NCBI GenBank assembly: GCA_964418485.1
Contig: CAYQMH010000051.1
Span: 1 to 14,897, forward strand
DNA: 14,897 bases
Origin: JAFGHJ01 sp964418485
GTDB lineage: Bacteria > Hydrothermota > UBA3072
Reading direction: 5' to 3'
The position numbers and the translations under genes were made by a program. Each line of letters opens with the position of its first letter. Positions within the stretch are counted from its first letter, which is position 1. Shown in pieces: positions 8,242 to 14,366 of this stretch. The notes below the pieces were generated by a model. That model searched no databases, was not told the DNA's origin, and saw nothing but the letters and a program-made list of their open reading frames with translations.

Positions 8242-8269
8242 TTATAAAAAACCAAGCAGCCAAATCCAT
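8231..8269 (-). CDS. Possible 12-codon leader mini-ORF overlapping the pcrA start
   Basis: ATG at 8269-8267 opens a short frame encoding MDLAAWFFIIEF and ending at TAA (8233-8231), eleven bases into pcrA in another frame. A GGAAGA sequence sits a suitable distance upstream as a ribosome-binding site. The pcrA TTG itself has no recognisable Shine-Dalgarno, so termination of this mini-ORF next to the TTG could deliver ribosomes to pcrA. The frame is short enough to arise by chance. There is no independent evidence that it is translated. Confidence 0.3.
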   Translation of the reverse strand: MDLAAWFFIIEF

Positions 8270-8281
8270 GCTGTTCTTCCG

Positions 8282-10039
8282 TTACTCTGTCGAAAGAACT
8301 CTAAATTCAATTCTTCTGTTTTGTCTTCTACCTTCGCGAGTTGTATTTGGAGCCACAGGCTGATATTCTCCGTACCCTCTTGCTTCCATTCTGCTGGCAG
8401 CTATTCCTCTTTGTATGAGATAATTCATGACCGATTGAGCTCTTCTTAATGAGAGACCCTGATTGTAGGTTTCGGAACCAACCGAATCCGTATGTCCGCT
8501 TATCTCAACTCTTACCTTTTCATTTGCCTTTAGAACTTGTGCAACTTGATCCAGGACAGGATATTCTGAAGGAGGAATTAGCGCCTGGCCTGATGCAAAA
8601 TTAATACCTCTTAAAACAATTACTTCTTCTTTTTCTAACTTTTTAACAAGCTTTACATTCTTTATTGCAGTTTTACCTTCTGTAATTTCTACAGGGAAAG
8701 TCTCAGGAAGATAACCATCGGCTGAAACACGGACATTATATGTCCCTGCATCAACTTCTGCCTGGAAAACACCTTTAACCGGATCCGAGATTACATTACT
8801 AAGTTTTGTACCAAGAAATTCTATAGTCGCCTGCAGAGGTATTCCTTCCCTGAAAGAACTTACTGTTCCCGAAAAAGCGCCTTTTACTATTGGCTTTTCT
8901 TCTTTTCTGAGAACAGTATTAATACTTATAGTCGAAGAAGGCTTCACTGTAATAGCGGCTTCCCTTGAAATATAGCCTTCTTTGGAGACTTCTAAATTAT
9001 AAACACCCGGAAGAACCTCTATCGTAACTTTTCCATCCTCCCCGGTTTTATAACTAAGAGAAGAATCTTTAAAGCCCACGGTTGCGACCAGAGGTTCATT
9101 TGTTTCCAAATCGTTTACACTTAAAACTATTGTTCCCTTTTGGGGCTCCTCTTTCTTTTTCCTTTCTACTATAGTGCTTTGCCAGGTAAACCCAATTTTG
9201 TATCTCCATTGGCCTTTTGAATCGAACATCCCATCAGGCACAAAGTCGGTTGCATCGTTAAAAGCGTGATCAACAGCTATATCGAATGAAAACTTTTTAG
9301 GAACCACAAACCTGATACCGAAAGCTCCGATTAGCGTATCCTGCAAATTTTCCTCGGGTCTAATGTTCTTTGCTTCGAAAACAAAACGGGTAAATGGCCC
9401 GGCTGCTATTTCAAAACCTCCGCCTAAACGTAATTGATTCGGGACTTCACCACCAGGCAAAAAACCGGTCGTTTGCGCATCTCCTTTTATAACGTAGCCT
9501 AAATTTATATGCGCAAACAGAGGATAAATCTCAAAATCATTTAAAAGATCGATTGCCAGATCCGGACCATGTTTATAAGAGGGATAGAAGAAATTTGGGA
9601 CACCGATTATTTCGCTTTTATTAGCCGGTTCAAATGGGTTAAACGCTGTTCCCAGATGACCTCCAACCAACCATTTAAAAGCCTGATCACCTTCTGCCAT
9701 CGATCCCACAAGCGGTATATAAAATTTACAGCCTCCATACAGGTTCTGCCAGCCGAATTCATTGTCGGGATCATCGAAGAAATTACCGCTGTACGCATAT
9801 TTCCCGTACAATGTAGTTCCCAAATATATCTCAAACGGGTCTATAACACCGTACGTAAAACCGAATTTAGAATTAGCGACGATGTGATTATACGAACCGA
9901 ACTCCTGCATTGCCCCGCCGAAACTCGCATTAAAATTGAGAGTCGCAAACGGAAGGGTTCTTGCGGAGTAAAGGTTAAAAGTACCGCTGCCCGAGTTAAA
10001 AGATGAAAAACTAAATAGTAAAAGTATTGTTCCCAACAT
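8282..10039 (-). CDS. OmpA-family outer-membrane protein with beta-rich N-terminus and two regulatory-like repeats
   Basis: The 585-residue protein has a probable short signal peptide (hydrophobic residues 3-14). Residues ~20-290 are beta-rich with alternating aromatic strands, which suggests an outer-membrane barrel. Two beta-sandwich repeats of the carboxypeptidase-regulatory type follow at ~302-378 (GVYNLEVSKEGY) and ~386-465 (GTYNVRVSADGY). The C-terminal OmpA/MotB-type peptidoglycan-binding domain spans ~475-583, with D518 (GHTDSVGS) and R533 (LSLRRAQSV) at the positions that bind diaminopimelate in OmpA. It probably ties the outer membrane to peptidoglycan. The ATG directly follows the TAA of the upstream cyclic-nucleotide-binding gene and has a strong AAGGAGG site. 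The signal peptide lacks the usual Lys/Arg before the hydrophobic core. Confidence 0.88.
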   Translation of the reverse strand: MLGTILLLFSFSSFNSGSGTFNLYSARTLPFATLNFNASFGGAMQEFGSYNHIVANSKFGFTYGVIDPFEIYLGTTLYGKYAYSGNFFDDPDNEFGWQNLYGGCKFYIPLVGSMAEGDQAFKWLVGGHLGTAFNPFEPANKSEIIGVPNFFYPSYKHGPDLAIDLLNDFEIYPLFAHINLGYVIKGDAQTTGFLPGGEVPNQLRLGGGFEIAAGPFTRFVFEAKNIRPEENLQDTLIGAFGIRFVVPKKFSFDIAVDHAFNDATDFVPDGMFDSKGQWRYKIGFTWQSTIVERKKKEEPQKGTIVLSVNDLETNEPLVATVGFKDSSLSYKTGEDGKVTIEVLPGVYNLEVSKEGYISREAAITVKPSSTISINTVLRKEEKPIVKGAFSGTVSSFREGIPLQATIEFLGTKLSNVISDPVKGVFQAEVDAGTYNVRVSADGYLPETFPVEITEGKTAIKNVKLVKKLEKEEVIVLRGINFASGQALIPPSEYPVLDQVAQVLKANEKVRVEISGHTDSVGSETYNQGLSLRRAQSVMNYLIQRGIAASRMEARGYGEYQPVAPNTTREGRRQNRRIEFRVLSTE

Positions 10040-10519
10040 TTATTCCTCCTTTTCATTCCAAATTTTTTGTAAAAAGTTCCTGAATTTAGGATTCTTTAAA
10101 GTAGCTCTATTTATATGATAATAAGCCTCTAATGAAGTATTTGTCTCCGAAACTCTCTGGCACAATTCGGTGCATAAACCCATGGTAAATTCGCTTAACA
10201 ATTTAGGATTACTTTCACTTAATCTACTAATATCTTCTCGTGTTATTTCCAACAGTTTTAAATCCGTTAACGCTTGAACTGTTGCGCTTCTAGGATTTTT
10301 CCCAAATAGACTCATCTCTCCGAAAAAATTACCTTTTTCCAGATTAGCAAGAACAATTTCTCTTTTTCCCCTTTTCAGCATCACTCTCACTTTGCCTTCA
10401 ACGATTATAAACATATGATCACCGGGATCGCCTTCTTTGACTACGAAATCACCTTTATTTTTTCCGATTAAGGACAATTCCTCGATAAAGGCTTTTTTAT
10501 CATGAAAATAGTTAAGCAA
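10040..10519 (-). CDS. Stand-alone cyclic-nucleotide-binding domain protein
   Basis: The 159-residue protein has one cyclic-nucleotide-binding fold (~12-125). The GDFVVKEGDPGDHMFIIVEGKV strands are followed by the phosphate-binding cassette FGEMSLFGKNPRSATV (66-81), with the conserved E68 and R77. The key residues are intact, so binding of cAMP or cGMP is plausible. The tail (~100-159) is helical. No DNA-binding helix-turn-helix of the CRP type is recognisable, so this is not an obvious transcription factor. The start is TTG (10519-10517), preceded by GGAGG and AAAGG sequences. The gene begins 28 bases after tRNA-Lys and abuts the OmpA-family gene stop-to-start (TAAATG), so the two are probably cotranslated. 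The partner and signal are unknown. Confidence 0.87.
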   Translation of the reverse strand: MLNYFHDKKAFIEELSLIGKNKGDFVVKEGDPGDHMFIIVEGKVRVMLKRGKREIVLANLEKGNFFGEMSLFGKNPRSATVQALTDLKLLEITREDISRLSESNPKLLSEFTMGLCTELCQRVSETNTSLEAYYHINRATLKNPKFRNFLQKIWNEKEE

Positions 10520-10547
10520 ATTTATCCTTTCCTCCCGAATTATTTTA

Positions 10548-10620
10548 TAGGTCGTGAAGGAATCGAACCTTCGACCCCCGCCTTAAAAGGGCGGTGCTCT
10601 GCCGATTGAGCTAACGACCC
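10548..10620 (-). tRNA. tRNA-Lys, anticodon UUU
   Basis: On the minus strand the 73-base sequence folds into a standard cloverleaf. The acceptor is GGGTCGT/ACGACCT, the D stem GCTC/GAGC, the anticodon stem CCGCC/GGCGG with loop CTTTTAA (anticodon TTT), then variable loop GGGTC and T stem GAAGG/CCTTC with loop TTCGATT. The discriminator is A73 and CCA is not encoded. The first acceptor pair is G1-U72 rather than the usual G-C. It lies 54 bases after the cyclodeaminase-like gene and 28 bases before the cyclic-nucleotide-binding gene, with no terminator visible on the downstream side. Confidence 0.97.
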
Positions 10621-10635
10621 TCACTATAATGTATA

Positions 10636-10663
10636 AATATATAGAAATTTTCGAATTTATCAA
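10636..10663 (-). promoter_or_regulatory. Candidate promoter of tRNA-Lys and the downstream run
   Basis: The minus strand has TTGATA (10658-10663) and TATATT (10636-10641) separated by 16 bases. Transcription would start about nine bases before the mature tRNA. The sequence is AT-rich and other -10-like hexamers overlap it, so the exact elements are uncertain. No terminator follows the tRNA, so this promoter could also drive the cyclic-nucleotide-binding, OmpA, pcrA, gatCAB and uvrA genes. Confidence 0.5.
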
Positions 10664-10674
10664 CCCTCTATTTT

Positions 10675-11298
10675 CTACTTTTTTATTTTCCTGCTGACAA
10701 TAGAAGTGATTTCTTTATGGAGAGATTTAACCGTTTTAAAAATTTCTTTATGCTTCTCCTCAACAGTTTTAGAATAATCGACATCTTGTAAGAAATTCAA
10801 ATTAATAAGTACGTTATAAGAGGCGCTTCTACAGGCAGACAGAGCCATTTCTCCGGCTATTCCCGCGTCGCTAATAGCGTTTAAATTACCGATTTCCGCC
10901 ATGGAAAGAGCCAGTTCGGCTGCAACCTTGCTTTTTTCCATAACTTTAAGAGGAACCTCTATTGCTTTTTTTATCGCTTGTTGAATAGCTTCGTTCCTTT
11001 TCTTTTTTTCATCTTCTGTTTTTCTCCGAAGACCGAAAGTTGCCATTAATTTTGTAAAAACTTCCATATCTTCGTAAAAAAGAGATAGAAAGTCCTCTTT
11101 TAATTTTTTTGTTTCCTCAATATTTTTTTTAGATTCCTCCCAATATTCTTCGTACTTTTTCTTGCCATAAGTCAAGTTCGCAACCATAGAAGTGAGGGAA
11201 CAAGAAAACGCGCCGATTAGTGCCGCTACAGCGCCTCCACCCGGTGTAGGTGCATCGGAAGAAAGTCTTTCTAAAAAATCGGAAATTGAAATATTCAT
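10675..11298 (-). CDS. Cyclodeaminase/cyclohydrolase subunit (FTCD C-terminal domain type)
   Basis: This 207-residue all-helical protein belongs to the formimidoyl-THF cyclodeaminase / methenyl-THF cyclohydrolase (FchA) family. The glycine-rich PTPGGGA motif is at residues 17-23. It would convert 5-formimido-THF to 5,10-methenyl-THF with release of ammonia, or hydrolyse methenyl-THF. Its start overlaps the stop of the formimidoyltransferase gene as ATGA. An AAGGAG Shine-Dalgarno lies inside the end of that gene, so the two are coupled and likely made in equal amounts. This pairing favours the cyclodeaminase role, making the pair a split FTCD. Sequence alone does not separate it from a cyclohydrolase. 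Confidence 0.88.
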   Translation of the reverse strand: MNISISDFLERLSSDAPTPGGGAVAALIGAFSCSLTSMVANLTYGKKKYEEYWEESKKNIEETKKLKEDFLSLFYEDMEVFTKLMATFGLRRKTEDEKKKRNEAIQQAIKKAIEVPLKVMEKSKVAAELALSMAEIGNLNAISDAGIAGEMALSACRSASYNVLINLNFLQDVDYSKTVEEKHKEIFKTVKSLHKEITSIVSRKIKK

Positions 11299-12314
11299 AA
11301 TATCTCCTTTTTTATCTTGTACTCCAGAATTTTTTCCTCTGGATCGAACTCGTATCCGGTGGAAAGCCCCAGATGGGAAATGGCTGCTTTAATTATTTCG
11401 TTTTTTGTACTTTTGTCAACGCCTTTTTTCTCAAGATAGAATTCACCTGTACTAAGTACAGCTTCTTCTGGTATTAGACCTACTAATTCGCTCCCGGTAA
11501 CTTCAACACCCAATTTCCTTGCTTCTTTTTTTACCTCTTCAAAAAGCCGATGAAGGGGTGTTGTTCGGAAATTCATCAAGTTAGAAGAAACCTGAACACA
11601 GCCCAATTCCTCAATATACCAACCTATTGCTTTTACATCTTTCAGCGTTCCTGGTATTCTCACTGTCTTACCATCGTCATCCGTTTTTCTTGTACCTGAT
11701 TCCCGAATTTTTTCTGCTATCCTACTTGCCAAATTTTCATCTTTTGTGTTAAGATTTATATTAAATGCGATAAGGTAATCTCTAGCACCTATTACGCTTA
11801 CTCCCGATTTTTCGTTAAATGTAGCTTCCCCGAAATCAGGTTTCCATTCGGGATTGTTTAATTTCTCTTTAAGCCCTTCATACTCTCCCTTTCGTATATT
11901 TGATAAATCTTTCCTCTTTTCATCAGTTGCCGATTCGCCGTACAGGTAAACAGGTATGCCCAATTCCTCGGCTACTTTTTGCCCTACACTTCTTGCAATA
12001 TCGATGCATTCTTCCATCGTAACGTTAAGAACGGGTATAAATGGACAAACATCGAGTGCGCCTATCCGCGGATGAACTCCTTTGTGCTTTCTCATATCAA
12101 TTAAGCCTGAGGTTTTTTTGAATACTTTGTAAGCCGCTTCCTTTATGGCTTCGGGAGTTCCGGCTAACGTGAGTACAGTTCTGTTCGTCGAAGCTCCTTT
12201 ATATACATCCAGGATATGCGCTCCGGGAGTTCTCGTAACTTCTTCTACTATAGCATTGATTTTTTTTATATCTTTTCCCTCGGAAATATTAGGAATACAT
12301 TCAATAATTTTCAT
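11295..12314 (-). CDS. ftcD: Glutamate formimidoyltransferase (FTCD N-terminal domain type)
   Basis: This enzyme transfers the formimino group from formiminoglutamate to tetrahydrofolate, the last step of one histidine-degradation route. The 339 residues cover both halves of the transferase domain. Conserved blocks are CIPNISEG (6-13), the TNRTVLTLAG stretch (43-52) and HKGVHPRIGALDVCPFIP (77-94), where H81 corresponds to the catalytic histidine of the mammalian enzyme. The cyclodeaminase activity is on the next gene instead of a fused domain. The ATG has no Shine-Dalgarno, and a candidate promoter places transcription start at the ATG, suggesting a leaderless message. No hutH, hutU or hutI is in the window, so the substrate source is not shown. 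The pair may also serve one-carbon supply. Confidence 0.93.
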   Translation of the reverse strand: MKIIECIPNISEGKDIKKINAIVEEVTRTPGAHILDVYKGASTNRTVLTLAGTPEAIKEAAYKVFKKTSGLIDMRKHKGVHPRIGALDVCPFIPVLNVTMEECIDIARSVGQKVAEELGIPVYLYGESATDEKRKDLSNIRKGEYEGLKEKLNNPEWKPDFGEATFNEKSGVSVIGARDYLIAFNINLNTKDENLASRIAEKIRESGTRKTDDDGKTVRIPGTLKDVKAIGWYIEELGCVQVSSNLMNFRTTPLHRLFEEVKKEARKLGVEVTGSELVGLIPEEAVLSTGEFYLEKKGVDKSTKNEIIKAAISHLGLSTGYEFDPEEKILEYKIKKEIL

Positions 12315-12321
12315 TTTTTTA

Positions 12322-12349
12322 AGAATACAGAAGATGAATTTAAAGTCAA
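12322..12349 (-). promoter_or_regulatory. Promoter of the ftcD pair, probably giving a leaderless mRNA
   Basis: The minus strand has TTGACT (12344-12349), a 16-base spacer and TATTCT (12322-12327). Seven bases past the -10 lies 12315-12314, which is at the A of the ftcD ATG. There is no Shine-Dalgarno between promoter and start, which agrees with leaderless initiation. The spacing and -35 are good; the -10 has two deviations from consensus. Confidence 0.6.
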
Positions 12350-12362
12350 GAAGAAATCTTGA
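12346..12362. promoter_or_regulatory. Perfect palindrome over the ftcD -35 element
   Basis: TCAAGA (12346-12351), a 5-base centre and TCTTGA (12357-12362) form a perfect 6-bp inverted repeat overlapping the -35 hexamer. Its position suits an operator for a dimeric repressor. No regulator gene is nearby to assign it to, and a 6-bp palindrome in AT-rich DNA can arise by chance. Confidence 0.35.
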
Positions 12363-12368
12363 TTAAAT

Positions 12369-12522
12369 GCCACAAAGGCACTAAGACACGAAGTTGTTTG
12401 TTTCTTTATTTTTATTTATTTTTGAATTTTGATTTGTAATTTTACATTTTGATATTTGATTTTTAATTTTCGAAATTTTTGTGCTCTCTGTGTGTTCTGT
12501 TTTTTCTCTGTGTACTCTGTGG
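12369..12522. repeat. Composite of three short-repeat phrases with CCACARAG ends
   Basis: This gap between the TonB receptor and ftcD holds three blocks. The first is three 8-bp units (CACAAAGG, CACTAAGA, CACGAAGT) at 12371-12394. The second is an AT-only block at about 12415-12481 made of TTTTGAT / TTTTAAT-like units. The third, at 12477-12522, reads on the minus strand as 9-bp units ACCACAGAG, TACACAGAG, AAAAAACAG and AACACACAG. The outer ends GCCACAAAG and CTCTGTGGT are imperfect inverted repeats (CCACA then R then AG). I see no coding frame, no transposase and no clear target duplication. The last block shares its phrase with 283-310. Confidence 0.65.
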
Positions 12523-12536
12523 TAAAGTCTTTCGGG

Positions 12537-14336
12537 TTAGATATCGACCCGGATGCCTGCTTTTGCCCATCTACCCGGCATTGGAATCCACTGGGCCTGG
12601 TTATACTCTGCATTTAAAAGATTGGTGATATCTATAAACAGTTCGGTGTTTTTGATTTCGAGAGAAATACTTGTATCCAGTATAAGGCGTTTCTCGGAGT
12701 CGGGGAGGATTTCGTAGCGAGCTTTCCAGACCTGTTTTAAACTGCGGCTTAAATCATAATCTGCGCTTAAAGTGAATTTATGCTCCGGATGATTAAGAAG
12801 GTATTTTAATTGAAGGGAATCTTCTGTTTTATTTAAATTGAAAAAAGTGTATCCAAGATTGAGACTTGGTATGGGAAATTTTTTGTACATACGGACAATT
12901 GATTTGAAGGTTATATTAATATCTAATCCTTTTATTATTACATCTCCTACATCTGCTGCCGTCCACGGTTCACTTGATGTTGCTCTGACCCAATCAATCA
13001 CATTTTTTTCCTTCCTGATGAATGTATTGATATTTGTTAATATACTCCCTTTTACCATTTTGATACCCGTTTCAAAAGATAAAGCCCTTTCAGGTGTTAA
13101 TTCAGGATTGCCGACATTCGCGGGACTGTCCGAGTGTAACTCTATGTAGGAGGGGATCCGGAAAGATCCTTCTATTGAAGCATATAAACAGGTTTGATTG
13201 TTAAGCTTAAACCCAATGTCTACTCCGGGATAAAAATACCAATCCCAATCGGAATAATAAAAAAGGGATGAACCAAAAACAACGTTTACGTTTTTTATTG
13301 TCGGAAGACTATGCTCGAGAAACAATCTCGATTTGACACGAGAATAATTGCCGAGGCTTGTGTTTCTTATTTTCTCTGTGCCCCATTCCAAACCCAGAAC
13401 AGAAATACCTATTTTAGAAGAAACAGTAGACTGAAATGTTAGTCCGTATATGTGTGTTGTGTGATAGCTTCTATAGTAATCCGGGTTTTCATAGTCAAAA
13501 ATATAATCATCTTTAAGACGTCGCCAGTAAAATCCCATATTAGTTTTGCTGAAATCTATAGAGCCTTTTAAAAAGGCTGTTTTTGTATGTTCCCGTTCGT
13601 TTGGATATATATCCGAATAAAAGTAGCCTGCCCCGAACTCTTTGTCTTTATATCCAAGGGATATATCTCCTTTGGCTTTCTTGTGGTTGATATTGGACTT
13701 AAAGAAAACATTCCAGATATCGAAGTCAGTGTTATGCCTGTATCCATCCGACCTTTTTCCGGAAATAGAAAGATAATTATAAGAAACGCCGATTGGTTGA
13801 GAAAAAGAAAGATTACCATCAATCAATTTGTAATCTCCTATTAATGCTTTTAATTTCAGTTTTTTTGTTTCTTCTTTTTTTGTTATTATATTAATAACCC
13901 CGGCAAAGGCTCCTGCTCCGTATAGTCTTGTTCCCGGTCCTTTTAATATTTCTATGCGCTCGATATCTTCTAATTGTATTGGAATATTTAAATTATGATG
14001 CGCGGTTTGAGGGTCGTTTACTTTTATTCCGTCTATGAGAATCAGGGTTTGTTCGAATGTGCCTCCTCCAACAGAAACCTCAGCTTGGACGTCTTCAGGC
14101 CCTTGCTGGTTTATATTTACTCCCGAGGTAAAGTTCAATATGTCCGCAATTGAGTTTGCGGGACTGTTTTTTATTTCTTCCTTTTCTATTACTATAATAT
14201 TTCTATTCGTTCCGAAGAAAGAAGTGGGTATTTTGCTGGCAGTAACTATTAAAGGCTCCATTGTATAAAGCCGGCTTTGTCCTGGCATGAGGGATATTAA
14301 TGGTAAAAATAGTAAAAATATTACGCGTCTATACAT
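12537..14336 (-). CDS. TonB-dependent outer-membrane receptor (BtuB-like size and plug)
   Basis: The 599-residue protein is an outer-membrane receptor for active uptake of a scarce solute, powered by TonB-ExbB-ExbD. A signal peptide is clear (MYRR followed by a hydrophobic core to ~17). A TonB-box-like MEPLIVTA lies at ~26-33. The plug spans ~35-153 and includes ILIDGIKVNDP and the closing LYGAGAFAGVINIITKK. The remainder is a beta-barrel with many aromatic-ended strands. The C-terminus is GIRVDI rather than the usual terminal aromatic residue. It lies 30 bases after thiC with no terminator between, so cotranscription is likely and a thiamine-related substrate is a reasonable guess. The length also fits a cobalamin receptor. 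The start has a clean signal peptide but only a weak ribosome-binding site. Confidence 0.92.
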   Translation of the reverse strand: MYRRVIFLLFLPLISLMPGQSRLYTMEPLIVTASKIPTSFFGTNRNIIVIEKEEIKNSPANSIADILNFTSGVNINQQGPEDVQAEVSVGGGTFEQTLILIDGIKVNDPQTAHHNLNIPIQLEDIERIEILKGPGTRLYGAGAFAGVINIITKKEETKKLKLKALIGDYKLIDGNLSFSQPIGVSYNYLSISGKRSDGYRHNTDFDIWNVFFKSNINHKKAKGDISLGYKDKEFGAGYFYSDIYPNEREHTKTAFLKGSIDFSKTNMGFYWRRLKDDYIFDYENPDYYRSYHTTHIYGLTFQSTVSSKIGISVLGLEWGTEKIRNTSLGNYSRVKSRLFLEHSLPTIKNVNVVFGSSLFYYSDWDWYFYPGVDIGFKLNNQTCLYASIEGSFRIPSYIELHSDSPANVGNPELTPERALSFETGIKMVKGSILTNINTFIRKEKNVIDWVRATSSEPWTAADVGDVIIKGLDINITFKSIVRMYKKFPIPSLNLGYTFFNLNKTEDSLQLKYLLNHPEHKFTLSADYDLSRSLKQVWKARYEILPDSEKRLILDTSISLEIKNTELFIDITNLLNAEYNQAQWIPMPGRWAKAGIRVDI

Positions 14337-14366
14337 CCGAATTAATCTACTTCTAATCTTCTCAAT

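Noticed and set aside
8241..8246. Perfect TATAAT on the minus strand just before pcrA
   Set aside because: No -35-like hexamer lies at 16-18 bases, and transcription from it would begin after the pcrA TTG start, so it cannot serve pcrA as annotated.
8247..8277. Possible terminator between the OmpA-family gene and pcrA (short stem then TTTTTT)
   Set aside because: The best stem is only four base pairs (CAGC/GCTG) and is not next to the T-run, so it is too weak to call.
9841..10056. 71-residue frame beginning MKRRNK
   Set aside because: It overlaps the OmpA-family gene in another frame, its start has no good ribosome-binding site, and its KRR is encoded by the Shine-Dalgarno of that gene. It is kept only as a possible frameshift note.
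12416..12613. 65-residue minus-strand open frame across the repeat region
   Set aside because: It begins inside the TonB receptor in another frame and runs through the repeat phrases. It has low-complexity Lys/Gln-rich translation and no start signal.
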